Assembly: GCA_004194705.1 (NCBI GenBank)
Contig: SADC01000329.1
Location: 855,910-919,909, forward strand
DNA from: Ditylenchus dipsaci
Taxonomy: Eukaryota > Nematoda > Chromadorea > Rhabditida > Anguinidae
Length of the DNA: 64,000 nt
Direction of reading: 5' to 3'
Shown here: positions 37,401 through 52,400 of the stretch, piece by piece
Numbering within the stretch: the first letter of the stretch is position 1
How the letters are laid out: each line of letters opens with the position of its first letter
Notes under the pieces: generated by a model
Database searches by the model: none
What the model was told of the DNA's origin: nothing
Seen by the model: the letters and a program-made list of their open reading frames with translations, nothing else
Program-made: the position numbers and the translations under genes

Positions 37401-40400
37401 TTTGTACTTTTGGGGACCGCATATCTTTTTTATTTTTCAAGTTTACATTAAAATCTTTCTTCGCTTCAAATAGCAATAAGCTCTGCATAAAATGACCTTG
37501 TCTTTGAAAATAGTCAAATCGGCTCTTTCACTCCCACCCTTGAATTAAATCGACGCTAGAATAGACAGCCGTTAACAAAGGAGTCAGAATTATTAACAGA
37601 GCTTATAAACAAACTTGATGGGTTGCTGTTTGATAGAGCGTAGACTGTAAAAAGAAAATGTGAGTGAGAGTGAGTCAAATTCAATAGAAATAAACTATTT
37701 AGTTAGCAAAATTTTAGTAGCATCTAAAATCGAGTTAGGTCAGTTCATATTCTTTAAATGTAACTCATATAAATATTACTATCGACAAACCACCAATTTT
37801 CCCCATCGATTTTATGAACTGGCCCAACCAAATAAAAATTATAATTTCTACTCTACAAAAGCCAGCTCTAAATTGTTATCAAGCGCTATTGGGTTGAACA
37901 AGTAGTACTACTGTTACACTACCTAAAACTTTGAGTTTCGCCTCTGTCCACACAGATGATTGGGTGGCTGTGTCGGTAGCTTCACATCTAAATACTCCCA
38001 TGTGCTCAAACACAGCCTTTTCCAGCACTAATATCTGCGTTCCATCATTTCTTCTTTCTACCTCAGCACCCATTGATCCAATTTGCCAGCCAGATTAATG
38101 CCATTCTTAAGCCAATCAATCTTCAGCCTGGCATATTGGCAATCGCATTGGGCTCCAATTGGCAGACAAACTCCACTTTGCTCTTTTCCTCCACCTCCTG
38201 GTCTCTTAGTTCTTTGATGAAGCAGAGCATTGGAGCTTCCTCTTCTCCTTGATCCATGCTTACTTCTTGAGCATAGTTGAGTTTAGCAGATGTTCTGCCT
38301 TGCCAGCCTTGTTGACGCCTCAACTTGTATACTCCAACCTCATTTTTAGTTGCATTTAAAATTTTCAATTTTAGAGTCCCATCGTCTAATTTTTCTATCA
38401 CAAGGTTGGACTGATCTTGTATTCGGATGGGTTGATTGTCCCGGGACACTGAACTTCGGGCTGAGATTCCTTGTTGACTTTGCAAGTCAGTTCAAGGGTC
38501 TCACCTTCCTTGATGGATTTGGACTCTAGGGCTGGATGAAGAGGGCTTAATTGGCTTTCTTTGCATAGCTTCAGCAACTTCTTCTCACAGCATAGTTTAG
38601 TTTGGCAGAAGTTTCTGCTTTGCCAGCTTTGTTGACTGCTTCACATTTGTAGACACCAATCTCGTTTTTGGTTGCGTTGAGTATTTTCAGTTGAGAGTGC
38701 CATCATCTAGTTTTTCGACAACCAAATTGGGTTGGTTTGGAGTTGGATGGGTTTATTGTCCGGACCACTGAATTTCAGGCTGGGATTCCTTGTTGACCTT
38801 GCAAGTTAGCTCAAGGTTTTTCTCTCCTTGATGACTTGGACCAAGCGGCTGGATGAAGAAAGCTTGACTTGCTCAGGTTCAGTCGTTTCTTGCATGTATT
38901 TAGGGAAATAAAGGTCTGCAGAGGTCTGGTCGCTACCGCTTTATTGACCGCTTTGCAGGAGTAGGTTCGGCGTCAGACAGCTGAGAAATTTATTTGTGTG
39001 ATTTGTGGTATGAGTTCTAACTGGTTACTCGGATCACTTTCGCGTTGATATGAGCGTAGGCCAAATTACAGTAAATTCTATTCCCTACAACAACCCGCGC
39101 AGTCAAGGGTATTCTAAGGAAGTATTAAACGGCGAGGCGAAAATTCCGCGGAATTTGAATTTTCGGCGTTCCTAGGAAAGAAAAAATTCTGACACCCGTT
39201 TCGTGTTCAGCATGGTCGATTGCATCCAAAACGCTATTTGAATCCAAAACTCGTGGTCAAATTTAAAATATTGAAGTTTTTTAATGTTCTTTTTGTCTCG
39301 AGAGAAATTTGAGAATTGAACTTAAGCTTAAATATAAAGAAGGCTAATCTGTATCGACCATGTTGAACACAAAATGCGGTGTCAGAATTAGTGTTCTTTC
39401 TATTGGGTATGTAAAAAGCCTACGTCGTTCACCTTCTTATGCAACGCAGCACTAAATTTTTTATAGATGGTGTTAGTTGTTTATTGTACAGATTAGACGA
39501 AAATGCGATAGGCAGCCACCATGCCGCTTGAAAGTGATCCAGGTGACCATAGATGTAGTAGCGCTATGTGCTCCTCCTGCATACCTCGCATTATTGTGAT
39601 CAGCACATTATGGCCGTTGTCCTCCTTCTTGCTGATGAAATGTGAGTCATCTATATTAATCGGCTTCCCATCTCTAAACCACTGCACATTGGGCTCTGGT
39701 TTGCCCACTACAGTGCATTCCAACTGTGCCTTGGTCCCTCCTTCACCTCACATTCTTCTAATCCCTCAGTAAAATGAGGTGCTTCCAGGTCTTCTATCAC
39801 TCAAATTGGCTATGGTCTCGTCCCTTCCAGCCTTATTGACTGCTTTGCATGAATATTGCCAGCGTCTTCATTATTAGCCTTAGCAATGGTCAGACTGTGC
39901 TTTCCCTGCTCTTCTTCTTTTTTGACCACATAATGTTCATTATCAATCTCAATTGGTATTCCATCTTGACCATGAGACGGATGGTTCGGGCTTGCTTCCA
40001 CCACCACCTCCATTATGTGCTTTCAGCTTCTTTTACTTCGAATGGTTTCAGACCCTGTGTGAATCTGGAGATTTGACCTCTTCCTGAACTCCAAAGTTAG
40101 CCTTGGTCTCTGCTTCCCGGCTTTGTTGACTGCTTTGCAGTGTAGACACCTGCATCAGCTGGCCGGCTTCTTTGACGGTTAGAGAATGTTGGCCACTGCC
40201 TTCGGACTTGGCAATTAGATGAGTGTTGTCCAGCTGGATAGGTGCTCCATCTTGAACCATTGAACAGTTGTTTCTGGTGCCTCCACCACCACACTCATTT
40301 TGCTGGTCCTCCTTCTCCAGCACTTCAATAGGGCTCAGACCGTGAGTAATTCAGGAGCTTGCACATCTTCCTGAACTCCGAAATTGGCTTTGGTTTCGGC

Positions 40401-43400
40401 TTCTCCAGCTTTGTTGACTGCTTTGCAGAATAGTGCCAGCATCAGCTTGAGCTGCCTGCTTCACCACCAAAGTGTGTCGGCCTGAGAGCCTGCTCTTGGA
40501 CACCACCAAGTGGTCATGTCAATTTGGAGCACAGCACCATCTTTAAACCACTGAATTGACGGTGTCGGTTGCCTTCCACTATCACACACTCATTTTGGTA
40601 GTCTCATTTTTATTACTTCAACAGGTTTCAGTCCTTCCACAAACTTGGGTGCCACATTCAATTCTTCCACTCCAAAGTTGGCTTTGGATTCTGCCTCTCC
40701 AGCTTTATTGACAGCTTGCAGGTGTAGGTGCCAGCGTCCTCCAAGCTAGCTTGTTGGATGTCAGAGAATTTGTCCATGATCCCAGATTTTTGCAATTAGA
40801 TGGTATTGTCAGCATGATGGGCGCCCATCTTTAAACCATTGGATGGCTGGCTCGGGTTTGCCTTCTACTACCACACTCTTTTGTGGTCTCATTTTCTACT
40901 ACTTCGACAGGTTTGAGTCCCTCCACAATTTGGCGCCACATCTACTTGTTCAACACCAAAGTTGGCTTGGATTCCGCCTCTCCAGCCTTGTTGACTGCCT
41001 GCAGGTATAGGTGCCAGCGTCCTCCATACTCGGCTCTTTGACGACCAGAGAATGCAATCCCTCGCATATAGGACTTGGCGATAAAAATGGCTGTTGTCAA
41101 TTTCAATGGTCTTCCGTCCTTGAACCACTCGACAGATGGTTCAGGCTTGCCTTCCACAACCACCTCCATTCTGTTGTCCTTTTCTTTGACTTCAAGTGGT
41201 TTTAGTCCTTCGATGAACTTAGGAGCCTCATCAATTGCTCCACTCCAAGTTGGCTTTGGTCACAGCTTCTCCAGCTTTGTTGACTGCTTTGCATGAGTAA
41301 ACACCAGCATCCTCCAAACTGGCTTCTTTGACGGTTAGAGAATGTTTTCCATTGCCTTCAGATTTGGTAATTAGACGGGCGTTATCCAGCTGGATGGGCT
41401 CTCCATTTTTAAACCATTGACGGCTGGTTCCGGTTGCCCTCCACACCACCACATCATGGTAGCTGTTCCTTTTTCATCAATATTCACTGGCTTCAGTGCT
41501 TCAGTAAATCTAGGTGGTCGCAGAGATTCTTCCACCCCAAATTTAGCCTTGGTTTCAGCCTCTCCAGCCTTGTTGACAGCTTTACAAGAGTAGCTTCCTG
41601 CATCACATTGTTGCCTGCTTGACAGTCAGGCTGTAGCTGCCCTGAGCCTGAACTTTGGAGGCAATATAGTGGTCATTGTCGATCTGGATAGGCTGACCAT
41701 CCTTGAACCATTGAACCTCAGGCTCTGGTGGCCGGTCACGACCACTTCAAGGTGGCTGTCTCCTCTTCCTTCACACTGGCATCCCTCATCTTTTTGTGAA
41801 TTCTGGGCTATGAATTCTTCAACTTCTACGGCCAAATGACCTCTGCTCTGGTCTTCTCCAGCCTTGTTTTTGACTTTCACTGTAATATCTCCTTGGTCGT
41901 CTGGACTGGCGTTGTGAATCACCAATTTGTGAATTCCTGTTTCCTCATCTGACACAATTTATTTTGGTTCCATCTGGCTGGATGGGCTGACCACTTCGGA
42001 CCATTCCACCTGAGGAGCAGGCACTCCCGCCACTTTCACACTCATCTCAGCCGTTTCCCCTTCCTTGACTCTGGTCTTTTTCAGGCCTTCAAGGATTCTC
42101 GCTTTTCAGCCACTGGCTCTTCAGGTGGCCGTTGCTCCAGGGAGGCCAGGGAGTGGGCAACTCCAACACATTCTTGGCTTCAGCCCTGTATTCACGCAGG
42201 TCTTTTTCGTTGATGTTTTTGATGACTAGACGCCAGTGGGTGTTTGTGGCATCGTGCTGGATGGAGATTCGAGTACCTGTCTGGATGCGGAAGTTGTCGT
42301 GCACAGTGTAGAACTCGACTAAAGGCTGTGGAACACCACGCACACTACACTCAAAACTACTTGTTCACCCAATGATACCTTTTGATCGCTTAATTCGCGA
42401 GTGAATTCTGGTGCAACTGCTGAAATTAAATTAGAGTTTCAGATGCTGTTTTGGCTTTTTTAGAAATTGATGAATTATTTTTCTGTTTGTACGAATTAAA
42501 AGATAAAGAGATAGATATTGAATAAGAATTGGCCTTATACCAGACTTTTAACATGGTCACCCTGTTGATTTTTTGGCATGTAATTAGGGCAGAAAATCTT
42601 TTCCGAACTAAGAGTCTGTTTTAACTAAAGCCTGATCACAACCAAAAAACTAAGGCGAAAAACTGTCGTATTTCTGATAATTTTTCATGAATCTAATTTT
42701 AAGATTTTTAAGCTGACGCCTAAGCTCTTTTTTCACAACATCAATGATAAACTGAACAAAGTTAACATTTTGTAAAATATCGTAAAATTATTCAGAAACG
42801 ACGTGGTATTTTTTTAAGACAAAACCTAATTTTTGTCTCACTATCTTATGGTACAAATTTTTCCAAATTCATCAGTTCAAAAGAACATAACTATCATATT
42901 CAATAAAATTTCTTGAAAGAAGAGATATGGCTACGCTGCTCACATTTACTTTTGCAAAATAATTTGGAAACCTACTTTCAACAGTGAGCACGGCCTTGGT
43001 TTCCGCCTTTCCAGCGACATTTCTGCAACGCAGGTATATTTTCCTTCATGGGTAGTCTCCACATTTTCAATCACTAATCTCTGAACACCTTCATCAGTCT
43101 CGATGATGATTTTCTTGGCCTCTTCAGTCAATTTCTCATCGTCCTTGTACCAGGTGACCTTGGGAGCTGGCTCTCCAACCACTTTGCACTCAAAGGTGAC
43201 CTTTTCGGAAGCCTTGATGTGTTTGTCTCGTAGCTGGATGATGAATTCAGGAGAGCGTTGAGATGGCTTTTCCATGGTCTCTGAAAAAAATAGATTTTCC
43301 AAGTACTATCATATAAATTTTGCAGATTAAATTTTTTTTAGATGATAGGTAATCGCTATCACCATATAAAAATGAAAAATAAATAATTTTGGATTTGGGT

Positions 43401-46400
43401 TTTTTCATTTGCTTTTAACTACTGCACCCCATTAGAGTACTTTTTATGTCAGATTTACGCTCTTTTGCCCTCTTATTGCGGTCTTTGTCGCTGTCCTTCG
43501 TCGTCGTAAAATTGTGTATTGATCATTGGTTTTTATCAAGATCGGCTAAAAATTTTTGATTTTTTTGTCTACTTCTAAAAGTTCTTCCTCCTCGAAATTT
43601 TAAAAGTTGTAATTTTTGAAAATCTCTATGAAATTGTTGAAAAGGTGGATATTAAGAAAAAAACATTGTTGAGAACAGACAGAACATGGTCTGTGGAACC
43701 CAGTGTCCATGTACAATGATTTTGCCGAAACAAAGATTTACTTACCCACAACAGTGAGACTAGCCTCACAAGTGTCTCTTCCAGCTGTGTTTCCACCACT
43801 ACAGTGTATTTCCAGCATCCTCCAGCTCCACATCATCTAATATCAATTCACTGGTAGTGAATCCTTCTATAGTTCTGGTCTGAACTCGGATCCTGGCAAT
43901 CAGCTCGATTTCGCTGCCATCTTTCAGCCTTAATGATATTAATTACGGGTACGCGACGTTTCGTCCTCAGGCCGTTTCGTGCTCAGTTCTTATTATCTTA
44001 CATTAATTAAAATAATCGTTCCGCCCCTGAAAAACTCATGCCCAAACACCTTTTTGAGAATTATTTTTCACGTAAATGTACTTTACGGAAGAGATAGGTA
44101 GTTATCTCTCCAACTAAGTTCTCAACTAAAGGCTTTTCTACCCCGTTTTAGTCACTGAGCTGGGCAAAAAGAATCTCTTGTTCAGGAGTCTTGCTCGAAA
44201 TTATGTCTAAGGTAAGTGAGTGCGCGCATCTCTAACTCTCAAGCCCCCTGCGCCCCCGAAGGGGGCGCAGGGGGCTTGGTTGCTTGGAGTTGAGATGCGC
44301 ACACCCACATACCTTAACACAAATCACTCGAAAGTGACTCTGGATGCATGAAAAAATATATGCATACCAGAGTTTCTTTATGCGGTAGGCCCCAGTATTC
44401 AAACTATGTTCAAATCACATCTTTTAGGGTATCTGGATACTTGTTTAAGTTGATTTTTTGTTTTCTTGTGCAAAAATCAAGTTTTGGTCATACTTAGACA
44501 AGGACGAGGCTGAGGACGAAACGGCCGAGGACGAACGGCCCCGAGGACGAAACGTCCTCAGGACGAAACGGCCCGAGGACGAAACGTCCTGAGGACGAAA
44601 CGTTCGTGTCCCATTAATTACATATTAACCGTACGAATATATAGATAAAAATATTTACCATTTGCAACATACGCCTTTGGTGTCAGGTACAACGCACTCA
44701 AAGATTGCCTGATGACCTCGTTTAGCTTTGGTGTCCTTTATTTTAGTGATAAAAGCAGGTGCCATGATGGGGTGTTGGAGTTCTAAATGTTTCTTCCTCC
44801 ACTTCATTGATTTCTTCCTTGCGTTCTTCAGCCAGAGAGTCGGACTCGGAGAACATGTCCGAGGTGTAGGTCTGAAATAGAGACTATAGGCTTGATGGCA
44901 GGGGGCGACGGCGAATTCATCCTCAACCAATTCATCCTCGGTGAATTCATCCTCCTTTTTGTCTTGACAGGAAATATAGTTGTTATAATTTTTAAACTTA
45001 GGTGAAAGGGTTTTGTTCACCCAAATGGTCCAAACCATCCGAAGCCACCCCAAACCACTCAAAACCATCTTAAACACCCCGAATGGTCTCAAACCATCCA
45101 AAACCAACTCAAACCTCTTAAAACAACCTCAAACCAGCTAAAAGTGAATTGAACGCCATAAAATGGCTCTGAATCACACAAGTGCGGCCTTAATCACTAA
45201 AAACCCGATTTTAGCATACCAAAAATTTTATGCTGAAGATTGTTTGATAATACTAAATAATACAAACCACTCAATTTACGAACATTTACCAAACCGAACC
45301 AAGTGGTCGTCCACTTGGATGAATTTTTTTTACGTTTTCGCGTCCCGAAACATTTTTTTTCACCAGCAACCTCTACATCACCCCTGAGAATCCATGCACC
45401 AAACCAAGTGGTCGACCACTTGGATCAAAAAAATTTTACGTTTTCGGGTTCCAAATTAATTTTTTGCGCTAATTCGAGCATGCTGAAGATGGTTTGACAG
45501 TGGTAAAATTACATTTTATGAATAAATTTTTGAGTTATTGGTAATTCTTGATTTATCAAAATCAATCGTTAGCGATAAATCGAAAATTTCTTGATCAAAC
45601 GTGATTTTACCACTGTCAAACCATCTTCAGCATGCTCGAATTAGTGCAGAAAATTTTTTTTGGAACTCTAAAAAGTAAAAAAAAAATTTGATCCAAGTGG
45701 TCGACCACCTGGTTTACGACCACTTGGTATAAATTGGGGAGGGGTTGCTGTCACCGAGGTACTAGTTCGAGTCCCACTAAGTGTAAACTTTTTTGCTTCC
45801 ATTTTAGGCTATCCAGGGGATACCCACCTGACTAGGAGTTATATATCAGGAATTTCGGTTAGGGTGGTCAATTCTTGGGCCCTTGTTTGGTCCCGACATC
45901 AATAAGGGTGCTCTCTGAGGTGCCCACAAAATGAGGGTGCTCTCTTAATATATAAAATCAGGTCTTTAAACATATTCTGCCCAGGACAAAAAGGAGGATG
46001 AATTCACCGAGGATGAATTCGTTAGAGGATGAATTCACCGAGGATGAATTCACCTAGAGCCGATGGCAGGTGAATAAAATAAGAAGATAAAAAAGTTTCC
46101 AGCGTTAACTACTACAACTACAGGGTCTGGCGAAATTAAGCGGCAACATTAGAAAATTAGGCTATTTAGACCCCGGCCAGTAAATTTCCGTATTTCGCTG
46201 TCATCATGCACTGCATTTCAAGTGAATTTGGAGCTTTTGAGGTTTAAGAGCAAACCATCAGTGGTCAAAAAGTCTTGCAGCGACAAACCCGAATTCTTAG
46301 AAAGGTTGCTTGTAATTTCAGTCAGACCTGGGAGGTTCAGGGTACATGCTTTAAATGTTCAACCCTTCACCATTTTATCATGGGTCTTAAAATTATTGAA

Positions 46401-49400
46401 TTTTTTTTAGGACAAGTATTTTTTAGGACAAGTATTAAATCTCTCCGTTTCTTGCTGAAAAGTCTTCGCTTTTTGCTGAAATGTCTCCGCTTTTTCGAAT
46501 TTCGTCTCACAAGACTGAAATGTCTGTACTGCTGCTTTTCGAAATGAAGTATTAGCAGTGTATTTACTAAAAAATTCTTGTATCCGAATCCGATAAGATT
46601 TGATCGAAACAATTTGCATGAGCTGAGATATTTCCATTTTGAGTGTATCAGACAGAAATCTTCACCACTTAATTAAGTTAATAAATATCTCAGCTCATAC
46701 AAGTTATTTACGTCAGATCTCAACGGATTCGGATACAGGAAGAAATTTCAGTGAAAAAATATTTTCCGAAAAGCAAAAGCACAGATTTTCAGCTTTTTAA
46801 GACGGAATTCGGAAAGCGGAGATATTTCAGCCAAAAGCGGTAACTTTTCAGCTAAAGAGATTTTATATTTATCCTTTTCTTATTGGTTCGGCTACCGAAA
46901 AATACAGGAATACCCAATAGTTTTTTGAAGGAAGAAGTAAACTCACAGCCATGTTGGCGGTACAAGACACCTCTCCAGCATCATTTTCAGCCTTGCAGAT
47001 GATCTCGCCCACATGCTTCTCTGGATTGAAGTTAGTGATGGTAAGTGTTGAAGTTGTGTCATCAGTGATTATACGAATATCTTCAGAGTTGAACACCTCT
47101 TGTTGTTGATGAACCAGGTGAGAACAGGTTTGGGTCACCTGTGAACACGACTTTGTGTTGGATGGTGGAACCCTGGCGGGCACGCACATTGCTTAGCCAT
47201 TCAAGAAAATCTGGTGGTTCACCCCTTGGCAAAACTTTTAGGGTAGCTTCAGATGAGGCTTTGCCGTACTCATTGATGGCTTCACACACCACTTTCCTGA
47301 AAATTAAGCATTTCCCAATGGTCACAGACGACCTCTAGCATTTGGCCAAATAAACATTTTTGTGGGTAAAATTTTTTTATGTCAGAATAAGTGTTTTTAG
47401 AATAAATGTTTCAGCTTTTTCCTGGTAAATTTCGAAAAATTAGCAACTCAACAAAATTAAACCTCGCAAACTATATACAGTCAATTCCCGGTGCAAAGTT
47501 CGTTCCTGCCTAGGGTCCGACATTTCTTTGACATATATTTTTAAAAAAGTTGTATAAAATTTGATTCGTCAGTCTAATCGGAAACATCGCAAGGGTTCCG
47601 ATTTTGCCGTTTTTTTGTAAGGACAATATTTTTGTCGAAAAGACCAGCGACTCTTGATATAGTAGCATTATTTTCAAAAAGGCTACACTATATCGAGAGG
47701 CGCAGGTCTTTTCGACAAAACTGTTGCCATTTGAAAAAAACTAACGGTGAAATTGTTTCTGGTTAGACTGTAGAATCAGATTTGGTAAAAATTTTCGAAA
47801 ATTGAGAGAAAAAAGTGTGGGACCCTAGTGGGGGTAAAACAGCGATTGGGTACACATTGTGGTTGGGTACAGCGGTTGGGTACAATTGTGATTGGGTACA
47901 GCGGTTGGGTACAATTGCGGTTGGGTACAGCGATTGGGTACAGTTTAAAATTAGTTTTCAATTTATTTAGTCCCACCGCATGTTTTTTGAAATTTTTTCA
48001 CTTAGGCTTAGCCTTAGGTGCAAGGTAGACCAGTGCTCGATAGGACCGTTACCACGCATTTGGGCACATCGCATTTGGGCACCCGCATTTGGACACCCGC
48101 ATTTGGGCACCCGCATTTGGGCACCCGCATTTGGGCACCGCATTTGGGCCCCGATTTTAAAATTCTATATTTTTAAATTATAAATTGAAATTTGTCAATT
48201 TTTCGGGCCACGGACGTTTGACCTTAAGCCGCTTCGTTGACACGCATTTGGGCCGCATCCCATACCATGTATCCCCAAAGGGTCAGCCCTTATCCCGTAC
48301 CATGTACCCCCAAAGGGTCAGCCCTTATCCCGGACCATGTACCCCCAAAGGGGCTTCCTATTGAATTAGGTTGCCTGCCGAAGGCAGGCAGGTAAAAAAT
48401 CTAGAAAAGTCAAAATTTTCGATGGAAAGTATTCGGACCTGAAATGAATACAAATTTTATTATAAAACAGTAGCATATTGATACATTTCAATTTATAATT
48501 TCAAAATATGGAACTTTAAAATCGGGGCCCAAATGCGGGTGCCCAAATGCGATGTGCCCAAATGCGTGGTAACGGTCCTATCGAGCACTGGTCTACTTGC
48601 ACCTAAGGCTAAGCCTAAGTGAAAAAATTTCAAAAAACATGCGGTGGGACTAAATAAATTGAAAACTAATTTTTAAACTGTACCCAATCGCTGTACCCAA
48701 CCGCAATTGTACCCAACCGCTGTACCCAATCACAATTGTACCCAACCGCTGTACCCAACCACAATGTGTACCCAATCGCTGGGCAGTCCTAGGTGGGAAC
48801 GAACTTTTTGCACCTACACTGCATCGAGAGTGGTCTGTAAAATATATGTACTGGTGATGGCTGATTGGGATGAGCAAAATTGTCAATTCCTCTCAAAAAA
48901 TTAAAATTTTGAATATTTTTGTTGGATCTGACACCTGAAAGTCAAATATGGTTTTGACACTATGATTGAATTTTCGAAATACACTCAAAACTTTTAATTT
49001 TTAACGGAATAACTTTTCTAAAGCTGCTATAACCAACCCTGAGTAGTCGAGTGTAATATCCTTGATGGTGACTGTATAAGTTCCCTTCTCCGCATGAATC
49101 TTGATATTCTGGCTCTCCTGCAGCTTGCGTCCATTCACATACCAGCTGACATCCGGCATTGGCTCTCCCAAAAGCACTGCCTTGAGTTTGAGAGTGTCAC
49201 CCTCCTGCATGTAGCATCGCACAGTGCTGTCTCAAACTCCACTGGAATAGGGGCAATAACTGTGAGTTTGCCTTCAGTGGTCGCCTCGCCCATTTTTATT
49301 GCCAGCCACACACTTGATCTTGCCAGTCATGTCAGTGGTGCAACCATGGATGGTCAGGGAATACACACCTCCAGCATTTTTTATCTCAGTGTCCTCTGTC

Positions 49401-52400
49401 TGGTAGACCATCTGGTTGTTGATGTACCATTTGGTGTAGGGTGGAGGGTCGCGGTGATGATCAGGTTGACGTGAAGACTGTCACCTCAGTGATAGTGATG
49501 GGGTTGATCTCGGACAGAAAAAGTGGTTTGCTTTGAGGCGCAGCTTTTGGACTCCAACACTGGCCGAAGTTTCTGAAGTGAAAAAGTTATAATTTTGAAC
49601 TCAATTCTCAGACTCAAAAATTTTTTAAATGAAATTTGTACTACATATTGATTTACATTGTAAGTTAAAATTTTCGAATGGTTTTTGTAGTTTGAGACGC
49701 CCTTGTTAGAGTGCTCAAAAACGTTATTATTTTTCTGTAAAATGTTTTATTTTATTACAGTGCTTTGAGAAATGGGTGGCCTTTTTTTCTAACAGCAAAA
49801 TACTTTTTCCTACTAGCAATAATTCAAGTTTTATGGAAAAAGTCTTTTAGGTGATATTTTTTGAGGGAGTGCAATATTCCACCACCGAAAAAGACGAAAA
49901 AAATACTACTCCGCGTCAATTTCCAGCGTTGGCTAGAGACAAATAAATGATTTTGAAAAAAAATATGGGAAGAGCGGCTGTATTTGCTACTAAGGCCAAA
50001 ACCTCTTTGTTAAAATTTAACTTTTGTCATAAGGGCATAAGGTAATCCACCGTATATACGGATATTCTACCTGGTTTCAGTCATCAGGAAAAAATAAACT
50101 ACTTCTGATCATGAGTTTTGCTCGAAACGATACCTAAGATAAGTCTGTGTAAGCATCTCGAATTGACAAGCCCGCGCCTGAACAGAAAAATAATTTTGTG
50201 AAATCGATGAAGAATTTTTTTCCTTTTAGATATAGTCCTGCTTCGGCCCAGCCTATTCAAGAACGGCTAACCCACGTCATGTTACAGGATTTTTTTGAAA
50301 ATTTGAGTGTTGAGGTATATTTGCTCCCCGCTGCACATTGCTTCCATGGCCACAATTACAACCTTAAGCTTCCTGAAGTCTCAAAAGTTTTTTGGGTGGG
50401 CATGCTCAATCGTTCATCGAAGGCTCGGACAATTTCTAACTATTTAGAATAGACAATTCTTAAACTCATAGGTTTCATTAGACTTTTCATCTACCTGCCA
50501 CGCCGAACTTGTTCTCAGCTTTGATAGTGATCCTAGCTTTGTCGTCCATTTCAGCGCTGGTCACAATCAGCTTCAATGTCCCATTGGCTTCTTCAGTCAA
50601 CTTGAAATGCCCGTCGTTTTCTATCGGTTTTCCATCCTTCAGCCATTGAATTTCTGGTTTAGGCTTGACTGTTGCCAGTTGTGCTTCCATAATCAGGGTC
50701 TCCTTCTCTTTCACCAGTCTATCTTCCAAATTTTTGGAGAATAAAGGTGACTGACCCAGTTCTTTGATCATCAGTTGGGCATTCTGTTTATTGTGACCGA
50801 CGCTGTTTGTGGCTTGGCAGGCAATTTCGCCCACCTGCTCCAGGGTCACCTCAGACAGCTCCAATGTGTAGACATCTCCAGTGGAGGAGATTTTTGCATT
50901 TCTGAAATGTATTTATTGGTAATTTTTTATGGTAGTTTGCAAGAAAACTCACGGAGCTGTTATTGGCTGTCCATTGAGTGTCCATGTGATCTCTGGCTGA
51001 GGGTAACCATCTATTTTGGCTTGGAATTTGACATTGTCACCCTCTGTCACCTGCCTGTCATTCATATCGGTGAGGAAGTGAGGCAACTCAGATTTACGAT
51101 CCACTTTCAGGGTGGCAACAGCCTCAATGGAGCCCATTGCATTTTCTGCTTTTACTTTGACTGTGCCGCTCTGCAAAGTAGTAAATGTTAAACAAGGTGC
51201 AAAAGACAGCTGCATCCTCATGTAATTTTTACTCCTATGTATCTATTTACAGGAAAACTGGATTTCCTTGTTTTGAAATGATATTTACACCTACTCTTTG
51301 CATTCAAGAAACAATAAGAACTGTTTTCGAAAGCTGTAGCTTAAAACATGTAGGAACAGAAAGGTTATTTTTTGAGGGTAAGTCGAAAAGGGTAAGTCGA
51401 AAACATTTCCGTATAACATTTCCGAAATTTTAAAAAAATTTTAGAATTTTTTTTCAAGCAAATTTCTGAAAATTTCAGACTTTCTTTTTCTTCATGTTTT
51501 TCAGTTTTCGTTTTAAAAATTTTGACCTACGACCCTCAAACCCAATATTGTCAAATCGCGAACCCGGAATCCTTAATTATGATATTTTGGGTCGCAGACT
51601 AATTTAAAAAAAGAAGGAAACTAATTTATAAAAGACTAAAAAAAGCTTGTAGCCTCGAAATTTTCAGCAACTATACGTTTTTCTCCGCTTACCTGTTCAA
51701 TTTTCGGCTTGAAAATCCTGATTGAAGTTTTGCCCGTATCATCATCATACTTGACTTTAATCTCTTCACTTGACACAATCTTTTCTTCATTCAAATACCA
51801 GGTGACATTAGGTTTTGGCATTCCTCCTACCACTGCACTGAACTTGACTGACTCTACTTCATTGGTCACAACGTGGTCTTGTGGTGATTTGCTGAAGTCT
51901 GGCTTTCTCTCACCTGACTCCACTTTTAAAGAAGCTGTCGATTGGTCACTTCCTCCTGCATTCTCTGCTTTTATAGTCACTTTACCAGCATGTTCAGCAT
52001 CAGCGCTGCTTATCTTCAAGGTATGCGTCTGGCCCGACTCAGAGATTTGGATGCTTTGCTCATATGACTCCACCAGCTTCTCATTCACACTCCATTTCAC
52101 AGTTGGTTTTGGCTCACCAGTAACTGTGACTTTGAATTCCACTGACTCCTTTTCTATGACGGTGACATTATGCAACCCATCAGATATTTTGGCTGCTGCC
52201 AGGGCAGGCAGAATTTTGATCATACTGGAGGATTCGGTGGCTCCGGCATCGTTTTCAGCCACCACACTGAGCCGACCGCTGTGTTCTGGCAAGGCATTGT
52301 CGATGGAGAGGTTACTCTTTCCAGCCTTGCTGTCGTCAATTCTGATTCCTGGATGGCCGGGTCGGATGCGCTCTCCATTTTTGTACCACATGATTCGGTT

